Source: Candidatus Faecousia excrementipullorum
Lineage (GTDB): Bacteria; Bacillota; Clostridia; Oscillospirales; Oscillospiraceae
Reading direction: 5' to 3'
Length of the DNA stretch: 41,275 nucleotides
Assembly: GCA_018712825.1 (NCBI GenBank)
Contig: DVGG01000002.1
Span: 1 to 41,275, forward strand
Shown here: positions 16,797 to 24,867 of the stretch, one piece after another
Layout of the letters: each line of letters starts with the position of its first letter
Position numbering within the stretch: position 1 is the first letter of the stretch
The notes under the pieces: model-generated
The model's input: the letters and a program-made list of their open reading frames with translations, nothing else
Databases searched by the model: none
What the model was told of the DNA's origin: nothing
Position numbers and translations under genes: made by a program

Positions 16797-18494
16797 ATGA
16801 ACTACATGGAGCGATACGAATTTTGGTGCAATGCAGGCCTTCCCGAAGCGGTAAAAGCAGAGCTGCGGGCAATTCGGGATGACGAAGAGGAACTGAAGGG
16901 ACGGTTTGGCGGCGACCTGCAGTTCGGCACGGCAGGTATGCGCGGAATTATGGGTGCAGGCAGCAACCGGTTGAATGTTTACACCGTACGCAGAGCCGCC
17001 CAGGGCATGGCCGCCTGGCTCTCCGAGACGGATTTGCCCCAGAAAGCCGCCATTGGCTACGATTCCCGGCACAATTCCCAGCTGTTTGCTGAGGTTTGCG
17101 CAGTAGCGTTTGCAGAGAAGGGGATTACCACCTATCTTTATGACCGCCTGGCACCTACTCCCATGCTGTCCTATGCGGTTCGGGAGCTGGGCTGCGGCTG
17201 CGGTATTGTGATTTCCGCCAGCCACAACGCCGGTGCTTATAACGGCGTTAAGTGCTACGGACCGGATGGCTGCCAGATGACTGATGAACCTGCTGCAGTG
17301 GTCACCGAGAAAATCAGCCAGATTCCTTACTTTGTTCCCGAAGCAGATACCTTCGAGAACTACAAAACCAGCGGCCTGATTCATTATATTGACCAGTCCC
17401 TGTGGGAGCGGTACTATCAGACGGTTCTGGCTGAGGCTGTGGAGCCTGAGATGATTGGCAAGGCGGGCCTGAACATCGTTTACACCCCGCTTTGCGGCAC
17501 CGGAAATGAGCCTGTACGGGAGGTCCTGGGGCGTCTGGGCGTCAATATCACAGTCGTTGAGGTGCAGGAGAAGCCGGACGGAGATTTCAAGACCTGCGAG
17601 TATCCCAATCCGGAAACGGATGCTGCTCTGAATGAAAGCTACAAGGTGGCACAGAACGCTCCCTGCGACGTGATTCTGGGAACCGACCCGGACTGCGACC
17701 GCGTGGCCATCGCCGTTCCTGACGGAAAGGGCGGCTATCGGAAGCTCTCCGGCAACGAGCTGGGCTGTCTGCTGATGGACTACATTCTTAAGGCCCGGAC
17801 GGCCAGAAAGGATATTCCGGAAGGGGCCATTGTGGTACGCAGCATTGTTTCCTCTCCGCTGGCTGACCGGATTGCGGAGCACTACGGTGTAACCATGAAA
17901 GCGGTGCTCACCGGCTTCAAGTACATCGGCGGCGAGATTCTGGAGCTGGAGAAGAAGGGAGAGGAAAAGAAATTCCTCTTTGGCTTCGAGGAAAGCTGCG
18001 GCTATCTGAAGGGCACCTACGCCCGGGATAAGGACGCAGTGGTGGCTTCCATGCTGGTGTGCGAAATGGCTGCAGCTCTGAAGTGCAGCGGAAAGACCAT
18101 TCTGGATGCTCTGAAGGACGTTTACAGCACCTACGGCTACTATCTGGCTCATGTGCAGAGCGTTGAGCTTACGGGCGCTGACGCCATGGAGAAGGCTGCA
18201 AAAATGATGGCTGACCTCCGGGCCTCCATTCCCGAGAGCATTGGAGGCGCGAAGGTTACCTGCGTCAAGGATTACCGCAGCCAGGTAAGCAAGGACGTAA
18301 CGACGGGGGAGGAGAGTGTAATCAACCTGCCCAAGTCCAATGTGCTGGAGTTTGTGCTGGGTGCCCAGGGCAGCGTGATTGCCAGACCCTCCGGCACGGA
18401 GCCCAAGGTAAAGTTCTACTATACTGCCGTTGGTGAAGACGAGGCTTCCGCCAAGGCATTGCTGGATAAGATGGTAGCACAGATTTCCAAATAA
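16797..18494 (+). CDS. Phospho-sugar mutase (phosphoglucomutase type)
   Basis: A 565-residue alpha-D-phosphohexomutase interconverting glucose/mannose 1- and 6-phosphates or related sugars. Motifs in order: GTAGMRGIMGAGSNRLN near residue 40, the phosphoserine loop ISASHNAGAYNG (S of ASHN), the metal loop GTDPDCDRVAI, the sugar loop GFEESCGYL and the phosphate-binding RPSGTEPKVK near the end. AGGAGG (16783-16788) lies 8 bases before the ATG. It is a monocistronic unit between two terminators. No clean promoter is seen in the short gap upstream. Confidence 0.94.
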   Translation: MNYMERYEFWCNAGLPEAVKAELRAIRDDEEELKGRFGGDLQFGTAGMRGIMGAGSNRLNVYTVRRAAQGMAAWLSETDLPQKAAIGYDSRHNSQLFAEVCAVAFAEKGITTYLYDRLAPTPMLSYAVRELGCGCGIVISASHNAGAYNGVKCYGPDGCQMTDEPAAVVTEKISQIPYFVPEADTFENYKTSGLIHYIDQSLWERYYQTVLAEAVEPEMIGKAGLNIVYTPLCGTGNEPVREVLGRLGVNITVVEVQEKPDGDFKTCEYPNPETDAALNESYKVAQNAPCDVILGTDPDCDRVAIAVPDGKGGYRKLSGNELGCLLMDYILKARTARKDIPEGAIVVRSIVSSPLADRIAEHYGVTMKAVLTGFKYIGGEILELEKKGEEKKFLFGFEESCGYLKGTYARDKDAVVASMLVCEMAAALKCSGKTILDALKDVYSTYGYYLAHVQSVELTGADAMEKAAKMMADLRASIPESIGGAKVTCVKDYRSQVSKDVTTGEESVINLPKSNVLEFVLGAQGSVIARPSGTEPKVKFYYTAVGEDEASAKALLDKMVAQISK

Positions 18495-18506
18495 CAGAGA
18501 GCTCCT

Positions 18507-18546
18507 GAACGGGAACTGCAATTTGAGCAGTTCCCGTTCTTTTTTT
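18507..18546 (+). terminator. Terminator of the phosphomutase gene
   Basis: GAACGGGAACTGC (18507-18519) pairs with GCAGTTCCCGTTC (18527-18539) over a 7-base loop, followed by seven T. Confidence 0.92.
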
Positions 18547-18588
18547 ATGTCTGATGCATAGAATTCCACTGAAGGGGAGGGACCTGAG

Positions 18589-19008
18589 ATGACTGGAAAA
18601 AAATTTAACAAGCAGCACTCGCTAATCGGTTCGGCGGCTGTGGGGGTGGGAATCGGGATGCTCGTTGAGGTGATGGGAGCCCTGCTCTGCGCCTTTCTCA
18701 TAAACAGGGAAGCGATGCCGCAGACAAGTATGGGCTTTCTGGCAATCGCGGTGCATGTCGTAAGTGCGGCAGCAGGAGGATTTGCTGCGGGGGTAAAAAA
18801 CGGAGGGCAAATTGCGTTCGTTTGCGGAATCGTGGGACTTGCCATAGCGGCAATCTGGACCGGCATTGGAATACTCTTTTTCAGTGGAATCGCAGGGGGG
18901 ACGCTGGGGAATCTGGCAGGCATCCTTGCGGGCTCCGTAATTGCATGCGCACTTCAGCTTCTCCCGAAGGGTCCTGGATTGAAGAAGTTTTCCGGGTACT
19001 CTCGTTAA
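18589..19008 (+). CDS. TIGR04086-type small membrane protein
   Basis: A 139-residue, glycine- and alanine-rich membrane protein with four predicted helices (about residues 12-40, 48-68, 75-98 and 103-122) and short loops. The pattern fits the TIGR04086/YrzE family of small membrane proteins found in Firmicutes, whose function is unknown. GGGGAGG (18574-18580) lies 8 bases before the ATG. It stands alone between a terminator and a long AT-rich gap. The family assignment is from pattern only. Confidence 0.65.
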   Translation: MTGKKFNKQHSLIGSAAVGVGIGMLVEVMGALLCAFLINREAMPQTSMGFLAIAVHVVSAAAGGFAAGVKNGGQIAFVCGIVGLAIAAIWTGIGILFFSGIAGGTLGNLAGILAGSVIACALQLLPKGPGLKKFSGYSR

Positions 19009-19020
19009 AATGTACAAATA

Positions 19021-19055
19021 CGCCCAAAGGGTAAATAAAATTTACCCTTTGGGCG
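19021..19055. terminator. Strong inverted repeat, possible terminator
   Basis: CGCCCAAAGGGTAAA (19021-19035) pairs perfectly with TTTACCCTTTGGGCG (19041-19055) over TAAAA. No T-run follows directly, so intrinsic termination is plausible but not certain. Confidence 0.6.
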
Positions 19056-19236
19056 ACGTACGCAGCTTTTCTTGCATTAACAACATCTTGTATCAGCCAA
19101 ACGTACAATGACCCAATATATTGAAAATAGTTGAAAATGGCAAAGAAAATATAACTGAAGTTTTTAAAGTTTACATAACAGCGTTGACATAAATATGGGC
19201 ATAATTGACAAAATATTCAAATTATCACATTTCGAC

Positions 19237-19286
19237 TTGTATTTTCGTTGAAATTGGTGTATAGTATACGAGTACTTACATACTCT
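19237..19286 (+). promoter_or_regulatory. Candidate sigma-E-type promoter, sigma-A alternative
   Basis: GTATAGT (19259-19265), a 13-bp spacer and CATACTCT (19279-19286) match the B. subtilis sigma-E pattern GNATATT / CATACANT at all but one position each. An overlapping sigma-A option is TTGTAT (19237-19242), 17 bp, TATAGT (19260-19265). The next gene is SpoIIM-like, which favours the sporulation reading. Confidence 0.5.
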
Positions 19287-19360
19287 TATGATTTGTGTTG
19301 TTATGTTATGTCCTCTGCGGCGCTGTTCCGTTTGTAGGGTTTACCTTGGAGGGCAATGCA

Positions 19361-19885
19361 ATGACAACGAAAAAGTACAGCTTTTCAGGATTTCTTTCAT
19401 CTGTTCGTCCCGGTGTTCCGATGCTGCTTGGCGTATGGGTGTCGGGTATGGCATTCGGAATTGTCCTGTGTCAGTTTCTGAAGGAAGCAGTCACGTCTTT
19501 GATGGGTTCTGTTTTGACCGGCAGAATCTCGATCGTCGCCTTGTTACTGACCATTCTGATTCCTCTGACAGTTTCGTTCCTTTGTCAGCGCTACCGTTTC
19601 TTCTTACTTGTTTATCTGACCGCTTTTGCTGAAGCCCTGGTTCTTGGGTTTTCCGCATATGCAGTTGTACTATATAGCGGCCATGCCGGCTGGTTGATTC
19701 ATATTTTTCTGTTGTTTCATTGCTATATTGGAGCTGCGTGTTCGTTATGGCTTTGGCTCAGGCAGTTTTCCGGACGTGATACCACATTTTCACGGGATTT
19801 GTGGATATACGCCATTGTGACGGGAGCTGCCGGTGCGGCGGATTATTTTCTGGTGTCGCCTTTTTGGGGTACACTTTGGCATTAA
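19361..19885 (+). CDS. SpoIIM-like integral membrane protein
   Basis: A 174-residue polytopic membrane protein with about five hydrophobic helices. Residues near the N-terminus (LLGVWVSGMAFGIVLCQFL) and the central AEALVLGFSAYAVVL resemble in layout the first helix and the KGxxxGF-type helix of stage II sporulation protein M, a mother-cell protein of the engulfment DMP complex. Support comes from position: in B. subtilis spoIIM lies close to the xerD gene ripX, and xerD follows here by 24 bp, and a sigma-E-like promoter lies upstream. Sequence similarity is weak by eye, so this is a reasoned guess. GGAGGG (19348-19353) sits 7 bases before ATG 19361. Confidence 0.55.
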   Translation: MTTKKYSFSGFLSSVRPGVPMLLGVWVSGMAFGIVLCQFLKEAVTSLMGSVLTGRISIVALLLTILIPLTVSFLCQRYRFFLLVYLTAFAEALVLGFSAYAVVLYSGHAGWLIHIFLLFHCYIGAACSLWLWLRQFSGRDTTFSRDLWIYAIVTGAAGAADYFLVSPFWGTLWH

Positions 19886-19909
19886 CAAAAGAAAGGTAGC
19901 ATTTTTCTC

Positions 19910-20794
19910 ATGTTGGATTTGATTCAGGCCTATGAAAATTACCTGACGAAGGTAAAACAGGCATCTGCCAATACGGTTGCTTCCTATATGCGGGACATTC
20001 GTCAGTTTTCCCAATGGCTGCGCAGTAGTGAGGATCTGGATGTTTTGGATGCCCAGCAACTGAATATCGCCAAGTATATGGAGAATCTGGCTTCCGAAGG
20101 AAAGTCCAGCGCTACGATTTCCAGAAATCTGGCCAGCCTGAAAAATTTCTACAACTATCTGACCAGTTCCGGCTTTTTGGAAAAAGCACCGGTAATCGAG
20201 ATACATATCCAGAGGGAAGAGAAGAAGCTCCCCCAGATTCTGACCAACCGGGAAGTGGAGCTGCTCCTTTCCCAGCCCGTCTGTGTAGACCCGAAAGGCT
20301 ATCGGGATAAGGCCATGTTGGAAGTGATGTATGCCACCGGCGCCCGGGTGACTGAGCTGATTGACTTGAATGTCAGTGATGTGAACCTGGAGCAGAGAAC
20401 CGTCAAGTGCAGCAGCGCAAAGAAGAGCCGGTTTGTTCCTCTTTACCCGGTAGCGTTTCAGGCACTTTCTGATTACATGCAGAAAGTTCGCCCGGGCATG
20501 ATTGCCTCCCCGGATGAGCAGGCCCTGTTTGTAAACATGAGCGGCGAGCGAATCAGCCGTCAGGGATTCTGGAAGATTCTGAAGTTCTATCAGCAAAAAG
20601 CCCATATTGAGAAGGATATCACCCCCCATACTCTGCGCCACAGCTTTGCGGTGCACCTTCTGGAAAACGGTGCTGACCTGGGTTCCTTGCAGGAGCTGAT
20701 GGGACACTGCGATATTTCCTCCACCCAGGTATATACCCAAATGGTGAACAAGAAGATTAAATCCGTATACGAGCATTGTCATCCCAAAGCGTAA
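19910..20794 (+). CDS. xerD: Tyrosine recombinase XerD
   Basis: A 294-residue site-specific recombinase that, with XerC, resolves chromosome dimers at dif. It has an N-terminal SAM-like DNA-binding domain (residues 1-90) and a catalytic domain with R146 (ATGARVTELIDL), H240 and R243 (HTLRHSF), H266 (MGHCDIS) and the nucleophile Y275 (STQVYTQM). Lysines at 171-172 take the place of the beta-hairpin lysine. Length and the order after a SpoIIM-like gene fit XerD/RipX. The ribosome site is modest (AAAGG about 12 bases upstream of the ATG). Confidence 0.92.
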   Translation: MLDLIQAYENYLTKVKQASANTVASYMRDIRQFSQWLRSSEDLDVLDAQQLNIAKYMENLASEGKSSATISRNLASLKNFYNYLTSSGFLEKAPVIEIHIQREEKKLPQILTNREVELLLSQPVCVDPKGYRDKAMLEVMYATGARVTELIDLNVSDVNLEQRTVKCSSAKKSRFVPLYPVAFQALSDYMQKVRPGMIASPDEQALFVNMSGERISRQGFWKILKFYQQKAHIEKDITPHTLRHSFAVHLLENGADLGSLQELMGHCDISSTQVYTQMVNKKIKSVYEHCHPKA

Positions 20795-20803
20795 CAAAAA
20801 CTG

Positions 20804-20835
20804 CACCCGGTTTCCTATGGAAGCCGGGTGATTTT
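20804..20835 (+). terminator. Terminator of xerD
   Basis: CACCCGGTTTCC (20804-20815) pairs with GGAAGCCGGGTG (20819-20830), including one T-G wobble, over a 3-base loop and is followed by ATTTTA. It shares its sequence with the neighbouring hairpin at 20846-20879. Confidence 0.7.
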
Positions 20836-20845
20836 ATGCAAAGAA

Positions 20846-20879
20846 TGCCGGGTGCAGTCTGAGAATCCTGCACCCGGCA
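20846..20879 (-). terminator. Hairpin at the 3' end of the methionine gamma-lyase-like gene
   Basis: TGCCGGGTGCAG (20846-20857) pairs with CTGCACCCGGCA (20868-20879), 10-base loop. Read on the minus strand it lies 15 bp after the stop of the PLP enzyme gene, with only an interrupted T-rich tail. Confidence 0.65.
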
Positions 20880-20893
20880 CAGATTATTTGGTT

Positions 20894-22177
20894 TTATAAT
20901 TGTGTGATACCTGCTTCCACCAATTTCTGCAGGCTCATGAGGATGCCCAGTTTGGCATGATACCAGGTAAGTCCTCCCTGAAAATATACCGCATAGGGAG
21001 GGCGGATAGGACCATCGGCAGACAGCTCAATGGAAGACCCCTGGACAAAGGCTCCGGCGGCCATAATCACATTGTCATCATAGCCAGGCATAGCCCAGGG
21101 CAGGGGATCCACATAGGAGTCCACCGGGGCCGCGGCCTGAATACCTTTGCAGAATGCAATCATGGCCTGTTCGCTTCCCAGTTCCACTGCCTGAATGATA
21201 TCATGGCGGGTTTCCGAGGCACCGGGGACACACTTGAAGCCCAGAGGCTCATACAGATTGGCAGCGAAAATAGCGCCCTTTTCAGCGCCGGCTACCACAG
21301 TGGGTGCCAGGAAGAAGCCCTGGAACAGAGCGGGCATCAACCCCAGATTGGCACCTACTTCCTGACCAAGTCCGGGAGCAGACAGCCGGTATGCACAGCG
21401 GCTGACACATGCTTCTGTGCCGCAAATATAGCCGCCAATCGGAGCCAGACCGCCGCCGGGGTTTTTGATCAGGGAACCCACTACCATGTCTGCCCCCACA
21501 TCAGAGGGCTCTATGGTTTCCACGAACTCTCCATAACAGTTATCCACCATACAGATAACATCCGGTTTTATTTTTTTGCAGAAGGCAATCAGCTCACCAA
21601 TCTGCTTGACGGAAAAGGTGGGGCGGGTGGCATAGCCCTTGGAGCGCTGGATGGTGATGACCTTGGTATTGGCATGAATTGCTTTGGCAATCTGAGGATA
21701 GTCAAAGGAGCCATCCGCCAGCAAGGCCACCTGCCGATAGGTTACACCGTACTCCGCCAAAGAGCAGGGGCTGGGCCGAATGCCGATAACCTCCTGCAAG
21801 GTGTCATAGGGGAGCCCCACAGGGCTTAAAAGCTCATCCCCGGGAAGAAGATTGGCAGAAAGGGCTACAGTCAGTGCGTGGGTTCCGCAGGTGATTTGGG
21901 GGCGCACCAAGGCAGCCTCCGTATGAAATACATCCCGGTATACCTTTTCCAGCGTTTCCCGGCCTACATCATCATAGCCGTAGCCGGTGGTAGCGGCAAA
22001 ACAAGGGGCTGCCACCCGGTTTTTTTGCATGGCATGCAGTACCTTGGCCTGGTTGTACTCAGCAATTTCATCAATGGCCTGGAAGCGTTCAGAAAGCCCT
22101 CTCAGGATTTTCTCGCCGTATTGATATACCTCGCCGGAAACGCCCATTTTTTCGTATTGTTCCAATAATGCGTCCAT
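20894..22177 (-). CDS. Methionine gamma-lyase-like PLP enzyme (YnbB type)
   Basis: A 427-residue fold-type I PLP enzyme of the family annotated as methionine gamma-lyase family or aluminum resistance protein. It shows FAATTGYGYDDVGRETLEK, the binding region TCGTHALTVAL, VDNCYGEF and the probable PLP lysine in GSLIKNPGGGLAP, then the conserved RLSAPGLGQEVG. The reaction in vivo is not established; carbon-sulfur lyase activity is the usual suggestion. ATG 22177 has AAGGAAGG just upstream. Longer in-frame starts run into the promoter. No SAM riboswitch is visible in the short leader. Confidence 0.88.
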   Translation of the reverse strand: MDALLEQYEKMGVSGEVYQYGEKILRGLSERFQAIDEIAEYNQAKVLHAMQKNRVAAPCFAATTGYGYDDVGRETLEKVYRDVFHTEAALVRPQITCGTHALTVALSANLLPGDELLSPVGLPYDTLQEVIGIRPSPCSLAEYGVTYRQVALLADGSFDYPQIAKAIHANTKVITIQRSKGYATRPTFSVKQIGELIAFCKKIKPDVICMVDNCYGEFVETIEPSDVGADMVVGSLIKNPGGGLAPIGGYICGTEACVSRCAYRLSAPGLGQEVGANLGLMPALFQGFFLAPTVVAGAEKGAIFAANLYEPLGFKCVPGASETRHDIIQAVELGSEQAMIAFCKGIQAAAPVDSYVDPLPWAMPGYDDNVIMAAGAFVQGSSIELSADGPIRPPYAVYFQGGLTWYHAKLGILMSLQKLVEAGITQL

Positions 22178-22217
22178 AATAACCTTCCTTAGCATCAAAA
22201 ACTTTATATCCTGTTGC

Positions 22218-22246
22218 AGTATAACGAAAACCGCCTTGGTTGTCAA
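22218..22246 (-). promoter_or_regulatory. Sigma-A promoter with -35 in a terminator loop
   Basis: On the minus strand TTGACA (22246-22241), 17-bp spacer, TATACT (22223-22218). The perfect -35 box fills the loop of the terminator hairpin at 22230-22258, and one stem arm forms part of the spacer. Confidence 0.8.
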
Positions 22247-22258
22247 TACCAAGGCGGT
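22230..22258 (-). terminator. Terminator of the YugP-type peptidase gene
   Basis: Arms ACCGCCTTGGT (22230-22240) and ACCAAGGCGGT (22248-22258), 7-base loop, followed on the minus strand by TTTCGTT. It lies 19 bp after the peptidase stop codon. Confidence 0.8.
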
Positions 22259-22277
22259 AAAATGGAAAAATGCGGGG

Positions 22278-22994
22278 TCAATCGTTGTCTCTCCGTCCGA
22301 AAATCAGCAGCAGCCGCAGCAACTGAGCCAGGGAAACAGCGGTGGCAGCAACATAGGTCATGGCAGCTGCAGTCAGGGTCTTTCTGGCACCCTTTTGCTC
22401 CTCTTCCGTCAGAAGGCCGCCCTGGTCAATGGCTTGCAGCGCCCGATGACTGGCATTGAACTCTACAGGCAGGGTTACCAACTGGAAAACCAGGGAGAGG
22501 GCAAAGCAGGCGATGCCGGCATATACGAAAAAGTAGGACATATCCGAAAGGGCACCCAGCACAATGCCCAAAAGAATCAGGGGCATGGCCAGCTTGGAAC
22601 CCAGATTGGTTACGGGAATAATGGCGGCACGCAGGTGGATGGGGGCGTAACTGGTGGCATACTGGACGGCGTGACCGGCCTCATGGCAGGCGACGCCGAT
22701 GGCGGCAGTAGAGGGATTGTCATAAACACTTTCCGAAAGCCGGATAACGTTTGTCTTGGGATCATAGTGGTCGGTAAGATTTCCGGAAATCCGCTCGATT
22801 CTTACACCGGTCACGCCGTTCATGGAAAGCACCCGTTGCGCTGCCTCAGCACCGGTGATTCTCCTGGAGGAGATTTGCCGGGAATACCGCTTGAAGGTGC
22901 TGTTTACAGAGGCGCTGGCCACCAGGGAGAGAATAATGCACGGCACAACCAGCACCAGATACGTCCAATCAAAACCATAGAAATAGTAAGGCAT
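22278..22994 (-). CDS. YugP-type neutral zinc metallopeptidase
   Basis: A 238-residue membrane protein of the Zn_peptidase_2/YugP family. An N-terminal helix (about residues 10-30) is followed by a soluble zinc-binding site, HEAGHAVQ (H104, E105, H108), and two hydrophobic segments between residues 130 and 190. The family is widespread in Firmicutes, and its substrates are unknown. AAAAAAGGAG precedes the ATG by 7 bases. It lies 19 bp after the TIGR04255 gene and is probably cotranscribed with it, ending at the terminator at 22230. Confidence 0.92.
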   Translation of the reverse strand: MPYYFYGFDWTYLVLVVPCIILSLVASASVNSTFKRYSRQISSRRITGAEAAQRVLSMNGVTGVRIERISGNLTDHYDPKTNVIRLSESVYDNPSTAAIGVACHEAGHAVQYATSYAPIHLRAAIIPVTNLGSKLAMPLILLGIVLGALSDMSYFFVYAGIACFALSLVFQLVTLPVEFNASHRALQAIDQGGLLTEEEQKGARKTLTAAAMTYVAATAVSLAQLLRLLLIFGRRDND

Positions 22995-23013
22995 AGCAAT
23001 ACTCCTTTTTTAA

Positions 23014-23790
23014 TCAATTGTTCATTGCATCCCAAAGCTCCTGGGTAATGGCGCTGCGGAACAGGGGATAGGCCTGAGAATGCAGTTTGTTCAAAACATC
23101 CGCAGAGGAGCTGACGGGCAAATTTCCGGCAGCATAGAAGTCAAAATCCAAAATGAATTTCATTTCCGGGTCTTTCTGCCTTCCCTTACGCACAAAGCCG
23201 GGACCGGAATGAATCTTGACCCTGGCCCCATTTTTCAGGAGCAGGTCGCTGTCCACGGTGCAGCGGGAGAAGGCCTGTTCCGGGATAAAGTCCTGCTGCA
23301 TCGGCCCCAGATAGGCCGGAGCAATCAGTTCGCGAAAGGGAGTTTCCTCCAAAGACAAGGCTCTGCGGGAAATAAAATTCAGGTAGCGAATCCCGATTCT
23401 CCCAAAAGTCCGGGGCTGGTAAATCCGGATAAAAGCCGCCAGGGGCAGATCCAGCATATTGGAAAAGTCCTGCCACCCTGTATAGCGGGAGCAGCTGAGG
23501 CTGATAAAATTCTCCGTCAGATTGATTCTGTAGTCCCCGTTATCAGAGGTGAATGCATAATTGATTCCGGGGTCGGGGTTCTCCAGGTGAAAATTGCCCG
23601 GGACGCCTGCCAGCTTTGGGGGGCGCAGCTCCTTGTTGGCTGCAAACCCAGGAAACCGGGAAGAAATGGCCTCCTGGAACTCGCCGGGAAGGGACGTGCG
23701 CAGCCGGTCAATTCCCGGAAAACGAAGCTGACAGATGACTTCCGACAGTTGGTGCCTGGGAAGCAAAGGATTTGGTTCGGGAGAAAACAA
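23014..23790 (-). CDS. TIGR04255 family protein
   Basis: A soluble protein of about 258 residues. The N-terminal NPLLPRHQLSEVICQLRF and the central FGRIGIRYLNFI match the conserved spots of the TIGR04255 family, which occurs sporadically in bacteria and has no known function. The annotation starts at TTG 23790 because GGGAGG (23803-23798) lies 7 bases upstream. An in-frame ATG at 23805 lies over that ribosome site and would add five residues. It is the first gene of a two-gene unit with the YugP-type peptidase. Confidence 0.75.
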   Translation of the reverse strand: MFSPEPNPLLPRHQLSEVICQLRFPGIDRLRTSLPGEFQEAISSRFPGFAANKELRPPKLAGVPGNFHLENPDPGINYAFTSDNGDYRINLTENFISLSCSRYTGWQDFSNMLDLPLAAFIRIYQPRTFGRIGIRYLNFISRRALSLEETPFRELIAPAYLGPMQQDFIPEQAFSRCTVDSDLLLKNGARVKIHSGPGFVRKGRQKDPEMKFILDFDFYAAGNLPVSSSADVLNKLHSQAYPLFRSAITQELWDAMNN

Positions 23791-23817
23791 AGTAACACCT
23801 CCCATACATTTTTTGTT

Positions 23818-23846
23818 ATTATACGCAAGTTTCCAATAAAACGCAA
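23818..23846 (-). promoter_or_regulatory. Sigma-A promoter of the TIGR04255-yugP unit
   Basis: On the minus strand TTGCGT (23846-23841), 17-bp spacer, TATAAT (23823-23818), 28 bp before the TTG start. Confidence 0.7.
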
Positions 23847-23877
23847 GTACCGGACGTGAAAATGCCCCCTTGTAAAC

Positions 23878-23905
23878 TTTACAAGATTGTAAATTCTGTT
23901 ATAAT
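23878..23905 (+). promoter_or_regulatory. Sigma-A promoter of the PAP2-nrdG-dut unit
   Basis: TTTACA (23878-23883), 16-bp spacer, TATAAT (23900-23905), 32 bp before the GTG start. It is back to back with the promoter at 23818-23846. Confidence 0.72.
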
Positions 23906-23937
23906 AGAGGGGACATAATAGATACGGAGGTGTCTTC

Positions 23938-24849
23938 GTGGAATTTTTAAGATTGCTGGAAGAGATACGGACAGGCTGGCTCAATGGAATTATGCTGGCT
24001 GTTACCTATCTGGGAAGTGAAATCATTTTTCTGGCCGTTGCGCTGATTTTTTTCTGGTGCGTGGATAAAACCAGAGGGTATTACCTCATGTCCGTGGGGT
24101 TTGTGGGTACGATTCTCAACCAATTTCTCAAGCTGTTCTGCCGTATTCCCAGGCCCTGGGTGCAGGACCCTCAGTTTACCATTGTAGAAGAAGCCAGGGC
24201 AGGGGCGGACGGTTATAGTTTCCCCAGCGGGCACACCCAGAGCGCCGTGGGAACCTATGGCAGCATTGCCTATACCTCCCGGAATCGTTGGGTGCAGGTA
24301 CTGTGTGTTGCGGTTGCCGCACTGGTAGCCTTTTCCCGGATGTATCTGGGGGTTCATACCCCTATGGATGTGGGTGTTTCCGTGGTAATTGGCATCATTC
24401 TTATTTTTGCACTTCGTCCGCTTTTTTATAAGGAAAATGGGAAATATATCCCCTGGATGCTGGGCTTCATGACTGCACTCGCCGTGGGCTTTTTGCTCTA
24501 TGTGGAATTCTGCCCGTTTCCCGAGGAAATGGATGGGGAAAACCTGGCTTCCGGTATGAAGAACGCCTACACCTTGCTGGGAGCCCTTCTGGGCATGGTC
24601 GTCGTATATATTGTGGACGAACGATGGCTCCATTTCCCCATAAAGGCAATCTGGTGGGCGCAGTTGCTGAAGCTAATTCTGGGAATTGCATTGGTGCTGG
24701 GGATTAAGACTGTGCTGACTCAGCCTATGACCGCCCTATTTGGCTTCTACTGGGGCCGGCTTGTCCGATACTTCCTTACTGTGGTTGTTGCCGGCAGCCT
24801 GTGGCCTTTGACTTTCTCCTGGTTTTCAAGGCTGGGAAACAAATCATAA
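23938..24849 (+). CDS. PAP2 superfamily membrane phosphatase
   Basis: A 303-residue polytopic membrane protein with the three phosphatidic acid phosphatase 2 signatures: K65-LFCRIP-R72-P, PSGH at 96-99 and SR-(x)5-H at 133-140 (SRMYLGVH). It probably removes phosphate from a lipid such as undecaprenyl pyrophosphate or phosphatidate, with its active site on the outer face. Substrate is not decided by the sequence. Three or more helices follow the catalytic core. GTG 23938 sits 7 bases after GGAGG (23926-23930). nrdG follows by 18 bp. Confidence 0.92.
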   Translation: MEFLRLLEEIRTGWLNGIMLAVTYLGSEIIFLAVALIFFWCVDKTRGYYLMSVGFVGTILNQFLKLFCRIPRPWVQDPQFTIVEEARAGADGYSFPSGHTQSAVGTYGSIAYTSRNRWVQVLCVAVAALVAFSRMYLGVHTPMDVGVSVVIGIILIFALRPLFYKENGKYIPWMLGFMTALAVGFLLYVEFCPFPEEMDGENLASGMKNAYTLLGALLGMVVVYIVDERWLHFPIKAIWWAQLLKLILGIALVLGIKTVLTQPMTALFGFYWGRLVRYFLTVVVAGSLWPLTFSWFSRLGNKS

Positions 24850-24867
24850 GAAAAGAGAGGAACTCAG

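Larger units (their letters stand above)
19009..19360. other. AT-rich intergenic region
   Basis: About 350 bp without a supported gene. It holds the inverted repeat at 19021-19055, two copies of TTGAAAAT near 19121-19140, two TTGACA boxes (19184, 19205) lacking good -10 partners, and the candidate sporulation promoter at 19259-19286. No RNA gene was recognised. Confidence 0.6.

Noticed and set aside
16737-18923. 728-codon minus-strand frame opposite the phosphomutase gene
   Set aside because: Antisense shadow of a clear mutase gene with all motifs; the translated frame has no recognisable domain and no ribosome site, and it spans two terminators.
22178-22252. Longer N-terminus for the methionine gamma-lyase-like enzyme
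   Set aside because: The extra 25 codons cover the promoter -10 and have no ribosome site; the ATG at 22177 has AAGGAAGG.
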